NCBI GenBank assembly: GCA_019421365.1
Contig: JAHZFJ010000030.1
Location: forward strand, 1 to 52,552
Direction: 5' to 3'
DNA: 52,552 nt
From: Lachnospiraceae bacterium
GTDB lineage: Bacteria > Bacillota > Clostridia > Lachnospirales > Lachnospiraceae
Below, in pieces: positions 17,870 through 26,000 of the stretch; position 1 is the first letter of the stretch, and the number at the start of each line of letters is the position of its first letter. The position numbers and the translations under genes were made by a program. The notes below the pieces were generated by a model, which was given only the letters and a program-made list of their open reading frames with translations, did not search any database and had not been told where the DNA came from.

Positions 17870-18982
17870 TTAATCTAATGTATAGATATCACCATATTTG
17901 GCATCGAAATCTTCTTGTGTTTCAGGAACTACGATTTCTCCTGCAAGAATCTTGTCTTTTGCTTCTTGAACTTTAGCGATAACTTCTTCTGTAAGTAAAT
18001 CCTGAGTAGGAGCGATATCTACACCACCGTTGTCCATACCATAAGTTTGAACGCCTTGGATTTCTTCACCTTTTGTCATCTTTTCTACTAAATCATAGAT
18101 TGCATTATCACATCTCTTCATAGCTGAAGTAAGTATATTTTCAGGAGCTAAGTGAGCTTGATCAACGTCTACACCAATAGCATATTTTCCTTGTTCTTTA
18201 GCAGCTTCGATAACACCATTTCCTGATCCACCAGCTGCATGGAATACTACATCAGCTCCATTTGTGAACATTTGAACTGCTGCTGCTTTACCAGCTGCTG
18301 CATCGCCAAATGCATTTACATTGTATAATTCAACTGTTGCATCTGGATTTGTATCAAGTACACCTGCTACATATCCGTAACCAAATTGGTTCATTACTGG
18401 AGTAGACATACCAAGTACAAAACCAACTTTATTTGTTTCAGACATTAATGCTGCTACAACACCTACAAGGTATGAAGCTTCATTTTGTTTGAACATTAAG
18501 CAAGATACGTTTGGTAAATCAGCGTTAGTAGAGTCATCAATGATAGCAAATTTCTGATCTGGATAAGCTTCTGCAGCTTCCTTGATAGAATCAGCCATTA
18601 AGAAACCACAAGCAACTATTAAATCATTTCCTTGGTCTACTAAAGTTTCAAGGTTAGAAACATAATCAGCTTCTGTTGCTGATTCAAGATAGCTAACTTC
18701 AACACCAAGTTCGTCTTTTGCTCTTTGAAGTCCTTCCCAAGCACCTTGGTTGAATGATTGATCATTAATACCACCTACGTCAGTTACCATTGCGATTTTT
18801 AAAGTAGATGTTGTTGCTGCATCATCTGAAGCTGTATCATCAGCTGCTGCTGAATCATCTGTTGTGTCTTCAGTCGATGGAGTCTCATTGTTTTTGCCAT
18901 TATTCTTTGTACTACATGCTGTGAAAGCCATAACAACGACAAGCATAAGAGCTACAAGTTTAGATAATTTTGTCTTTTTCAT
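17870..18982 (-). CDS. BMP-family nucleoside-binding lipoprotein
   Basis: 370 residues. The signal peptide ends in the lipobox FTAC with Cys23; a Thr/Asp/Ser-rich linker (about 25-58) precedes the binding domain. The family motif TDVGGINDQSFNQGAWEGL and the later GVDVDQAHLAPENILTSAMK are typical of BmpA/NupN nucleoside receptors for ABC importers. It would capture nucleosides outside the membrane for the transporter encoded at 11328-14911. The start follows AGGAGG by six bases. Separation from the transporter genes by yjjI-yjjW is unusual, since these receptors normally lead the operon. Confidence 0.93.
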   Translation of the reverse strand: MKKTKLSKLVALMLVVVMAFTACSTKNNGKNNETPSTEDTTDDSAAADDTASDDAATTSTLKIAMVTDVGGINDQSFNQGAWEGLQRAKDELGVEVSYLESATEADYVSNLETLVDQGNDLIVACGFLMADSIKEAAEAYPDQKFAIIDDSTNADLPNVSCLMFKQNEASYLVGVVAALMSETNKVGFVLGMSTPVMNQFGYGYVAGVLDTNPDATVELYNVNAFGDAAAGKAAAVQMFTNGADVVFHAAGGSGNGVIEAAKEQGKYAIGVDVDQAHLAPENILTSAMKRCDNAIYDLVEKMTKGEEIQGVQTYGMDNGGVDIAPTQDLLTEEVIAKVQEAKDKILAGEIVVPETQEDFDAKYGDIYTLD

Positions 18983-19225
18983 TGTCTTCCTCCTTATTTT
19001 TCACCAAACGGTTAACATAATATTAACTTATACATTACATTACAATTTAATATGATACTATCATATCTGTATTTTTGCAAGCCAAAATTTCTTGGTTTTC
19101 CATGGTTTTTACAATTATTAGCACGACTTATATCACTTAGTATTACACCTTATAAGTGCAATTACTCCATCTTATTCTCTGTAATTATTATCCAGTTGCA
19201 TGCAAATTTTTAAGCCTTTTTAAAG

Positions 19226-19438
19226 TTATTCGGTACTTATCGCTACTTCTGTACCTATATCAGTAAGTAGCCCACTGATTTCTCTATAACGAGAGCAATA
19301 TCTATGTGAGATATACTGACAACTTGCTTTGGTTTCATATGGTGCCTTATTAAGACATTCAACAATATAATCTGCCAACTTCTTATCGGGGTGCCTTATA
19401 TATACTGGATACTGTAATCTTCTTTCATATATCCACAT
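19226..19438 (-). CDS. cotJC: Spore-coat manganese catalase CotJC, 5' half (interrupted)
   Basis: The frame starts at ATG 19436-19438, ten bases after AAGGAG and right behind cotJB. It encodes 70 residues, of which the first 64, MWIYERRLQYPV through LLTDIGTE, match the CotJC N-terminus and include the ligand Glu35. After the core site at 19246-19257 it runs into six unrelated residues (VAISTE) and a stop at 19226. The break falls exactly before the first ExxH motif, so the interrupted product cannot bind its metal pair. Removing the 13,050-bp element would continue it with ELAHMEVV in frame. Confidence 0.92.
   Translation of the reverse strand: MWIYERRLQYPVYIRHPDKKLADYIVECLNKAPYETKASCQYISHRYCSRYREISGLLTDIGTEVAISTE
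19246..19257. other. Right attachment core of the cotJC intervening element
   Basis: CTTCTGTACCTA is identical to 6196-6207 and has the same phase relative to the cotJC codons. Here the dyad is only half present: the cotJC-derived side reads TATATCAG instead of TACAGAAG. A circle made by excision would carry the complete CTTCTGTA-CC-TACAGAAG palindrome. Confidence 0.85.
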
Positions 19439-19440
19439 TG

Positions 19441-19698
19441 TTAAATTTCTCCTTCCCAAGGCCAAGGCTTGGTATACCATGACCAATACTCTTCTCTTTT
19501 TATATTATAAGCATCCAGTGGATCAAAAAATCGATTATACTGATTCACTGACTTTGCTCTAATCTTCTTATACGCGTCATAATACTCATACGCTGCAATA
19601 TCATCTGGATGCGTATCTAAGTAGAGTCTAACATCCTCCATTGCAAAGCTTACTGATTGTATCTTATAAAACAATTCCTCCCTATTAATCTCCTTCAC
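19441..19698 (-). CDS. cotJB: Spore-coat protein CotJB
   Basis: An 85-residue CotJB-family protein, with the typical central pattern EDVRLYLDTHPDDIAAYEYY and a Trp-rich end WSWYTKPWPWEGEI. CotJB is a small coat component that works with CotJA and CotJC in the mother cell. The start is GTG at 19696-19698, preceded by GAGGGAG and overlapping the end of cotJA by 14 bases. It ends two bases before the cotJC start, so the three genes form a tight operon. Confidence 0.93.
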   Translation of the reverse strand: MKEINREELFYKIQSVSFAMEDVRLYLDTHPDDIAAYEYYDAYKKIRAKSVNQYNRFFDPLDAYNIKREEYWSWYTKPWPWEGEI

Positions 19699-19876
19699 TT
19701 AGATCTCCCTCTTTCGCCTTATACGGTTTTATTAATTCTGGAAATATGGATCCTTCCATAAGGGCTGTATCTGCATCGAATACATAACTCCATTTTTGTC
19801 TGGCCACATATGCCGATACGCTTACCTTACCTTCTATTCCTTCTAACGAACTATATTTATATGGAGCACCACTCAT
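19685..19876 (-). CDS. cotJA: Spore-coat-associated protein CotJA
   Basis: 63 residues from ATG 19874-19876, eight bases after GGAGGG; the frame is open to 19903 but without a ribosome site. The pattern VARQKWSYVFDADTALMEGS followed by IFPELIKPY is characteristic of CotJA (YxxxQxW ... ALxxGTLFPEL). It is the first gene of the cotJ operon, which in Bacillus is read by sigma-E RNA polymerase in the mother cell. Confidence 0.92.
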   Translation of the reverse strand: MSGAPYKYSSLEGIEGKVSVSAYVARQKWSYVFDADTALMEGSIFPELIKPYKAKEGDLSEGD

Positions 19877-20447
19877 AATGAATTCCCTCCAAGCACATAA
19901 CAAATTATTTCTTTTTGATAAGATATATTATGTCTTTTAAACCGAGTTGTTCCTTACTTAAAGGCTTATATAATTATTCATTTTAAGTTCAAAATTTACA
20001 TCTTTTTCACATTTTAAAAAAAGATTATACAAACTTATGTTATACAATCATCTTTTCCTAACTCTATATATCCGGTAAGCAATTGCTTACACTTTAGATG
20101 TACTAATCGCTTCTTCTACTTAGCTTCCAGTCTCTGCAAATGCATACCCAAAAGTTTACTATTTCTTCTTTATTATACATTGTAATTCAAAAACATATAT
20201 CCTCTCTTTATTGAGAGATTATCTGGGTTATCCTAACTTCTTATGAATCCGTGGAAAGATACATCATTTTTCGTGATATAGTATTAGTTTTGTCTAAGAT
20301 ATTTTTTTACGAAACTTCTTCTTTCCTATATAATAGTCTCCTTTTCTTGGAATATCTGATTTGTTCTACAAGAGCATGTATCGATATTTATTCTTATAGC
20401 TTCCCATCTTAATAGTTTCGCTTTCTTGTATTACTTTTCGCAATACA
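19877..20447. other. Intergenic region upstream of the cotJ operon
   Basis: About 570 bases without a gene. On the minus strand CATAATATAT (19932-19923) matches the sigma-E -10 pattern CATAnnnTA and lies about 47 bases before cotJA. The sequence 15 bases upstream (GGAACA) is a poor -35. The remainder is AT-rich with no hairpin or gene that I can support; the terminator of the 20448 gene was not located with certainty. Confidence 0.4.
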
Positions 20448-21236
20448 TTAATTAGTTGTAAAAGATACTCTTTTCAGCTCTCTGATCTGCGCTTTCTTTA
20501 TAGGGTCTACCGCTCTTGACTCACAAATCTTCTGCAATGCCTTCTTATATGTGAATTCATCTAATTTATTATTCCTTAGATATTCTTCCATTGTTTCTGG
20601 AAAATGAATATAATAGATGGATATTGCCCAAGCGACTGCCATCTTAACATAATAACCGTCATGTTCTATCTCATCAAATATCTTACATACAGGTTCTATA
20701 TAATTCTCCTCTAGGTAATAGTTCACCAACATGACAACTCCAAACCTAACTTCAAATTCACCCTGTTTGTGAAAATACGGCTTCAGGAAATCCCACATTT
20801 CTTCTCTATTTCCTTTCGTTATCTTCAGCCCACTACAAAAACTATCGCACACGGACCAGTTATCTATCTTATTCACGAACTTTGCTATATAGGGAATCAC
20901 TTCACATAGAGCCTGCTTAACATAGCCAATTACCATCCCCTGTAACATGATTTCTTCAAAGGATTCATCACTTGCATTATGAAGATATGTTCTCCAACCT
21001 CCCCCAGCTATCTCTTTTGCCATTTTACGAAGATTAGGTAGCCTAACACCAAGTATATTCGATACCCCTGGTAATAGCCTACTTGTAAATGTTTGATAAG
21101 CTGGCTCAGCTAAAGCCTCGATTTGCTTTCTGATTTCTGAATTTTGCTCATTAATTTCTATATTTTGTTCTGCAATTACTTTATCTTGTTCTTTATTTCC
21201 TTTATTATTTTGTATTGTATCAATTGAGTTTTTCAT
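20448..21236 (-). CDS. AlkD-like DNA alkylation repair protein
   Basis: 262 residues. The region from about 45 onward is all-helical HEAT-repeat-like and matches the DNA alkylation repair family (AlkC/AlkD type): LLPGVSNILGVRLPNLRKMA, then IDNWSVCDSFCSGLK and MAVAWAISIYYIHFP. AlkD removes N3- and N7-alkyl purines without base flipping. The N-terminal 40 residues are an Asn/Gln/Glu-rich low-complexity extension not typical of the family. The start is preceded by GAAAGGG. The gene stands alone between the cotJ operon and the ATPase gene. Confidence 0.85.
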   Translation of the reverse strand: MKNSIDTIQNNKGNKEQDKVIAEQNIEINEQNSEIRKQIEALAEPAYQTFTSRLLPGVSNILGVRLPNLRKMAKEIAGGGWRTYLHNASDESFEEIMLQGMVIGYVKQALCEVIPYIAKFVNKIDNWSVCDSFCSGLKITKGNREEMWDFLKPYFHKQGEFEVRFGVVMLVNYYLEENYIEPVCKIFDEIEHDGYYVKMAVAWAISIYYIHFPETMEEYLRNNKLDEFTYKKALQKICESRAVDPIKKAQIRELKRVSFTTN

Positions 21237-21328
21237 GAAATTTGAACCCTTTCTTTCATATATATATACATTTCATGCATAATTATTTATTTTAAACTTT
21301 AGACAAGTAATAGTAAAGTACAAAAAGA

Positions 21329-21365
21329 GCGACTACACTCTAATAATTACTAAGAGTGTAGTCGC
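21329..21365 (-). terminator. Intrinsic terminator of the P-type ATPase gene
   Basis: GCGACTACACTCT (21329-21341) and AGAGTGTAGTCGC (21353-21365) form a perfect 13-bp stem, followed on the minus strand by TCTTTTTG, about 20 bases after the stop codon. Confidence 0.85.
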
Positions 21366-21384
21366 CCAACAACATTTATAAAGA

Positions 21385-23982
21385 TTAATTCTTAATCCAT
21401 TTGATTAATTGAATTATGAATATATTTACTAATGATAATCCATAGATAATAAGGAATTGAGTACCTGTTAATGCTGATACTTGGAATATAGATGATAATC
21501 CAGGTATAAGGAGAACACCATTAATTAATATAAATCCAAGAACATATGCTCCCCAAAGGAACTTATTATCAACGATTCTCTTACTAAATAAAATCGCTCT
21601 GTCAGACTTACAGTTAAATCCATGAGCTAACCTAGATAAACATAACGTAGCAAATGCCATTGTACTAGCTGTTGCTGCATCCACTTGATTTCCAACATAA
21701 AAAGCGATCATCGTCATAATACCTATAACAAAGCCTTCTTCTAATATATCAATCAGGAAATTCTTAGTTAATATAGATTCATTAACTCTACGTGGTTTAT
21801 CTTTCATAACTAAACTTGTATGTGGATCAAGTCCTAATGCAATTGCTGGTAAACTATCTGTTAATAAGTTAATAAACAACAAGTGAACAGGTGCGAATGG
21901 AACAGGTAATGCCATTATAGATGCATACACAACTGCCAAAATAGCTGCCATATTACCTGATAATAAGAACTTAATTGCTTTCTTAATATTCAGATATACA
22001 TTTCTTCCATTTTCAACTGCCTTAACAATTGTTGCAAAGTTATCGTCTGTAAGAACCATTGCAGAAGCATCTTTGGATACTTCTGTACCTGTAATTCCCA
22101 TCGCTACACCAACATCTGCTTGTTTTAGCGCTGGAGCATCATTAACACCATCACCTGTCATCGCAACTACATTGCCTTTATCTTGCCATGCCTTTACGAT
22201 ACGAATCTTATGTTCTGGTGAAACTCTTGCATATACAGATACCTGTTCTACAAATTCCTTTAATTCTTCATCATCTAATCCATCTATTGCGCTACCTTCA
22301 ACTGCTATTGTACCCTCTGTAAGAATACCAATTTGCTTAGCTATGGCTGCCGCAGTTATTTTATGATCACCAGTAATCATAATTGGTCTAATGCCTGCTT
22401 CGATACATCTACGAACGGCTTCTTGTGATTCTTCTCTTGGAGGATCCATCATAGCAATTAATCCTAAGAATACTAAATCATTCTCATCTTCCAAACCAAC
22501 AGATGCACTATCTAATGTTTTATACGCGATTGCTAATACACGCAATCCATCTTCAGAATATTTCAAGTTAGCTAGTTGTATTCTCTGTTTATCAGCTGAA
22601 GTAATCTTTACAACTCCTACTTCTGATTCAATATAATTAACGCGATCTAGTAATACATCAACTGCACCTTTCGTAATCATACGCTTCTCAGAAGATATCA
22701 TATTAACCGTTGACATAAGCTTACGATCTGAATCAAATGGAATCTCAGCAATTCTAGTATATGTCTCTCTTGTTTTAGTAATATCCATACGGAATGCCTT
22801 AGCAAAATTACATAATGCAACTTCTGTTGGATCACCAATCTCTACTCCGCCTTTGTTAGTTGAATCATTACAAAGAACGCTATATAAAATCAACTTATTA
22901 TCGAGTTTCTCTTCTAAACGTCCATTATCGAGAACGTCTTTATCATAATCTTTATTATTCACATAATAATTCATTACCGTCATTTTGTTTTGTGTTAGTG
23001 TTCCAGTCTTATCAGAACAGATAACAGATACACTACCAAGACCTTCTACCGCTTGTAACTTACGAACAATCGCATGTTCTTTTGCCATCTTGCTAGTACC
23101 GAAAGCTAATACAATGGTTACGATTGAACTTAAAGCTTCAGGAATTGCTGCTACTGCTAATGCTACTGCAAATAAAAATGCATCTACTACTGCTTCACCA
23201 CGGAATATACTAATACCGAAAACAATGGCACAAATTATTAATATAAGAATAGACAGTTTCTTCCCGAAATCATCTAGATTCTTCTGTAGTGGTGTCTTCT
23301 TCTCAGTCGCATTGTTTAGAAGACACGCAATCTTACCTACTTCTGTCATCATACCAACACGTGTTACAAGGAAGGTTGCACGTCCGTATGTAACGTAACT
23401 ACCTTGGAAAACCATGTTCTTTTGATCACCTAGAGGAACTTCCTTCTCAACAGTAATATCCTCTTTCTCAACACTAATACTTTCACCCGTCAAAGCACTT
23501 TCATTGACCTTCAAGCTGGCATTATCAAGTATTCTACCATCCGCACAGACATAATCTCCTGCTTCAAGCATTACGATATCACCAACAACAACCTCCTTAG
23601 AAGGTAATAAAACTGTCTCGCCATTACGAATAACTTTAGCTATAGGTGCTGCTAGCTGTTTCAAACTATTCAATGACTTCTCTGCTTTTTTTTGTTGAAC
23701 AGTTCCTAGTATAGCATTCATTGTGATAACTACACCAATAACAATTGAACTCTCCAAATCACCTAGGAATGCTGCAATAATAGCAGATACAATAAGAATG
23801 ATAACTAGGAAGTCTTTAAATTGTTCAAGGAAAACCTGTAATACTGTTTTTGGCTTTACCTCAACTAATTCATTGGAACCATATTTTTTTCTAGCTTGCT
23901 TTGCTTGTTCGTCTGAATGGCCTTTCCATGAGGTTCCAAACTCGCGAATAATCTCTTCTTTGTCCTTTTGATACTCTAACAT
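21385..23982 (-). CDS. Calcium-type P2 cation-transporting ATPase
   Basis: 865 residues with the full P-type layout: actuator motif TGES (165-168), phosphorylation motif CSDKTGTLT with Asp324, hinge TGDGVNDAPALKQADVGVAMG, and about ten membrane segments. The fourth segment reads IPEALSSIV (280-288) in place of the PEGLP of animal calcium pumps, and segment six has NLLTDSLPAIALG with the Asn and Asp ligands. This fits PMCA/SERCA-type bacterial calcium exporters. The start follows GGAGGG. It is a single-gene transcript with its own terminator. Confidence 0.92.
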   Translation of the reverse strand: MLEYQKDKEEIIREFGTSWKGHSDEQAKQARKKYGSNELVEVKPKTVLQVFLEQFKDFLVIILIVSAIIAAFLGDLESSIVIGVVITMNAILGTVQQKKAEKSLNSLKQLAAPIAKVIRNGETVLLPSKEVVVGDIVMLEAGDYVCADGRILDNASLKVNESALTGESISVEKEDITVEKEVPLGDQKNMVFQGSYVTYGRATFLVTRVGMMTEVGKIACLLNNATEKKTPLQKNLDDFGKKLSILILIICAIVFGISIFRGEAVVDAFLFAVALAVAAIPEALSSIVTIVLAFGTSKMAKEHAIVRKLQAVEGLGSVSVICSDKTGTLTQNKMTVMNYYVNNKDYDKDVLDNGRLEEKLDNKLILYSVLCNDSTNKGGVEIGDPTEVALCNFAKAFRMDITKTRETYTRIAEIPFDSDRKLMSTVNMISSEKRMITKGAVDVLLDRVNYIESEVGVVKITSADKQRIQLANLKYSEDGLRVLAIAYKTLDSASVGLEDENDLVFLGLIAMMDPPREESQEAVRRCIEAGIRPIMITGDHKITAAAIAKQIGILTEGTIAVEGSAIDGLDDEELKEFVEQVSVYARVSPEHKIRIVKAWQDKGNVVAMTGDGVNDAPALKQADVGVAMGITGTEVSKDASAMVLTDDNFATIVKAVENGRNVYLNIKKAIKFLLSGNMAAILAVVYASIMALPVPFAPVHLLFINLLTDSLPAIALGLDPHTSLVMKDKPRRVNESILTKNFLIDILEEGFVIGIMTMIAFYVGNQVDAATASTMAFATLCLSRLAHGFNCKSDRAILFSKRIVDNKFLWGAYVLGFILINGVLLIPGLSSIFQVSALTGTQFLIIYGLSLVNIFIIQLIKWIKN

Positions 23983-24365
23983 ATCATCCCTCCATTTTTC
24001 TAACTCTAATTATGAATTTTATAAATGAATTTCGGAGTAATTCAGCAATATTGGATTATTTTTTGTAAATTCTGAAAATTTATACAAAAAAAGCAACACC
24101 TCTGCTGTATTTACCCTACAACAAAAGTCTTGCTATTCAAGTCACATGATCTATGACTTTATCACGATACCGGATTCTATATCAAGTATAAAATCGTATT
24201 GACGACATCGCAAACATTTTTCAATGTTAGCTACTCCCTTTTGATCTTACTCATTCTATCAACAAATTAATGTAGATGTCAATCATTTTATGTATTCTTA
24301 ACATTTCCCTAGTAGAATCTTAACGCGTTCTTAGCGCATATTATCAAAGCCGTTGACATTTCAAT
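23983..24365. other. Intergenic region between the hydrolase and P-ATPase genes
   Basis: No gene found. An AT-rich inverted repeat (24058-24071 with 24077-24092, TTTTTTGTAAATT facing AATTTATACAAAAAA) lies about 80-110 bases upstream of the ATPase gene. The rest lacks a recognisable promoter. Confidence 0.4.
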
Positions 24366-24890
24366 CTAGATTAATTCTTTTACTTTATTAACCGGGAGCA
24401 CCTTAGCAAAGCGATCCTTCCATATTGTATAATGAAAGAAGTCATTTAATTGTCTTGCTGTAAATTTGCCATTATCCCTGGTTGTAATTGTTCCCTCAGG
24501 CACTATCATACGATATCCATATTCGACTCCTGCTTTTAAGGTAGCATCTATACAATATTCTGTCTGTAGTCCCATTATGATTAGGTTTGTTATACGTTTT
24601 TCTTTTAAGTATTCTTTAAGACCTGTTTTCTTAAATATGCTATTATATGATTTATCCAATACGATTTCTCCATCTTCTGGTGCAATTCCTTCAAAAACAT
24701 CATAACCTGGAGCCCCTTTAGTAAGTTCTTTTCCTTCTCCATCATCATGACGTATGTAGATAATCTCTAGATCTTTTTCACGTCCAAAGCGAAGCATATC
24801 TTGGATATTTGAGATAAATTCCTCTTTATTATATAATCCGTCATTCACTAGTGCTTGTTGTACATCTACTACCACTATTGCATATTTCAT
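24366..24890 (-). CDS. Isochorismatase-family cysteine hydrolase
   Basis: 174 residues starting at ATG 24888-24890, five bases after AAAGGAG. The Asp-Lys-Cys triad of the family is visible: Asp9 in VVVDVQ, Lys80 in VLDKSYNS and Cys113 in GLQTEYCIDAT, followed by a cis-peptide-like TEYC turn. The family includes nicotinamidases, ureidoacrylate and carbamoyl hydrolases; the substrate cannot be told from these motifs. A 270-base palindromic element occupies its upstream region. Confidence 0.85.
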   Translation of the reverse strand: MKYAIVVVDVQQALVNDGLYNKEEFISNIQDMLRFGREKDLEIIYIRHDDGEGKELTKGAPGYDVFEGIAPEDGEIVLDKSYNSIFKKTGLKEYLKEKRITNLIIMGLQTEYCIDATLKAGVEYGYRMIVPEGTITTRDNGKFTARQLNDFFHYTIWKDRFAKVLPVNKVKELI

Positions 24891-24922
24891 ACTTGCTCCT
24901 TTCATAATTCAATATAGATTTA

Positions 24923-25194
24923 GGATTTGGATGTCAAAAGGCCGTTTTGTATTTTGATTCGCCAATTTTCACATTTTATATATCTGTATGTGATGAAAAC
25001 CATAGTTTATTCGCAACCCGCTCTCGCTTGGATGAAGTTCGTAGTGGTACGTAAGGCTCTAAAATACCGAGCCTAAGTACCAACGACTCCATACAGTTGC
25101 TCATAAAACTATGCTCTCCATCACATTAGTCAAGTCTGTGAATGTGCAATTTGACGAAGGGAAGTTTTCTAAATGGCTTTTGACCCCCGAATCC
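24923..25194. repeat. Long imperfect palindrome (about 270 bp)
   Basis: The outer arms GGATTTGGATGTCAAAAGGC and the complement of the right end (GGATTCGGGGGTCAAAAGCC) match closely. Further in, TGTGATG-AAACCATAGTTT faces AAACTATG ... CATCACA, and the centre TAGGCTC / GAGCC pairs again. It has the same build as the 166-bp repeats and shares the 14-mer ACCCGCTCTCGCTT with copy 1, although the rest differs. It lies immediately upstream of the hydrolase ribosome site. Confidence 0.65.
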
Positions 25195-25361
25195 ATATAG
25201 ATAATTGCAAAGCTCTTCTACATATCGGTAACATATCTGTGTTTTAAGGCTGCCTATTCGATATCCATACTTTATAAATAGTTATACCTATATGATACCA
25301 TACAAACAGACTTTATTGGTAATTATCTTCAAATATTTCCAAGTAAATTTCGAAGATGGCT

Positions 25362-25399
<38 letters not shown>

Positions 25400-25466
25400 A
25401 TGTAGCTCTAAAAAAATATAACCATGAAGATTATCTTAAAATCCCTAACAAAATAGCTCAAAAAAA

Positions 25467-25509
25467 GAGCCTTTGCTCCATAGATTATCCATCTACAAAA
25501 CAAAGGCTC
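25467..25509 (-). terminator. Terminator of the cold-shock gene
   Basis: GAGCCTTTG (25467-25475) and CAAAGGCTC (25501-25509) form a perfect 9-bp stem, followed on the minus strand by seven T residues. The whole 43-base unit is nearly identical to 26359-26401, with three substitutions. Confidence 0.85.
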
Positions 25510-25525
25510 CTCATTCGGTTTCGAC

Positions 25526-25729
25526 TTATTCTACTGTTACATTAACAGCCTGCATACCACGATCTCCACGAGTTAATTCGAAACTAACTCTTTGTCCATC
25601 AGATAATGATTTAAAACCATTTGATGCAATTCCTGAGAAATGTACGAATACATCTTCTCCATTGCTTTCGTTAGTGATAAATCCAAATCCTTTTTGTTCG
25701 TTAAACCATTTTACTGTACCTTTATTCAT
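25526..25729 (-). CDS. Cold-shock protein (CspA/CspB family)
   Basis: A 67-residue single OB-fold RNA chaperone. Both RNA-binding motifs are intact: RNP1 KGFGFIT (about 13-19) and RNP2 DVFVHFS (about 26-32). The start follows GGAGG by seven bases. It has a long leader of about 160 bases from a strong promoter, and the leader contains a terminator-like hairpin. Such proteins act as nucleic-acid chaperones during cold or growth transitions. Confidence 0.96.
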   Translation of the reverse strand: MNKGTVKWFNEQKGFGFITNESNGEDVFVHFSGIASNGFKSLSDGQRVSFELTRGDRGMQAVNVTVE

Positions 25730-25815
25730 GAAAGATACCTCCTTAATTATATATTTTACTTTAAACGTTGAGGTTACTTACATGATTACTCAAGTAAAGA
25801 TACTAATAAAAAAAT

Positions 25816-25865
25816 CACATACTTTTGCAAATCATTAAGTGTATAATGACTTGCAAAAATATGTG
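25816..25865 (-). promoter_or_regulatory. Terminator-like hairpin in the csp leader
   Basis: Arms 25816-25837 and 25844-25865 pair over 22 positions with a six-base loop. The two positions that mismatch on the plus strand become G-U pairs in the minus-strand RNA, so the RNA stem is uninterrupted. The minus strand continues with seven T residues. It lies between the csp promoter and the csp start codon, so it either attenuates csp or ends transcripts from upstream. Confidence 0.75.
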
Positions 25866-25897
25866 AAATCAATAAAACATTTAAAATACTTAAACCT

Positions 25898-25926
25898 AGT
25901 TTAACACATGATTGTAGTATTGTCAA
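25898..25926 (-). promoter_or_regulatory. Sigma-A promoter upstream of csp
   Basis: On the minus strand TTGACA (25926-25921), a perfect -35, is followed after 17 bases by TAAACT (25903-25898). Transcription would begin near 25890 and give a leader of about 160 bases before the csp start at 25729. Confidence 0.7.
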
Positions 25927-26000
25927 TAGCAATTGTTACTATTTTTCAATTTTTTATTTATAATAGTACACAATAACACCAAAATCGATAAAGTAGGTGT

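Larger units (their letters stand above)
6205..19254. mobile_element. 13,050-bp skin-like intervening element interrupting cotJC
   Basis: The element is bounded by identical 12-bp cores within the two halves of cotJC and carries a serine recombinase at one end, as in the sigK skin elements. All ten genes inside lie on the same strand as the cotJ operon: recombinase, two small proteins, arylsulfotransferase-like protein, two permeases and ATPase of a nucleoside importer, YjjW, YjjI and the BMP lipoprotein. Precise excision would restore the cotJC frame. That the boundary lies in cotJC and that joining is in frame is read from the sequence; that excision happens, and does so during sporulation, is inferred from known developmental recombination in sigK, spoVFB and spsM. 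Confidence 0.85.

Noticed and set aside
19226..19438. cotJC as a simple decayed pseudogene
   Set aside because: Both halves are free of stops and frameshifts, are in the same phase at an identical core, and rejoin to a full family sequence beside a recombinase gene; decay would not preserve this.
24940..25160. tRNA or rRNA fragment in the long palindrome
   Set aside because: The folds are long symmetric arms, not a cloverleaf; no T-loop or CCA motif was seen.
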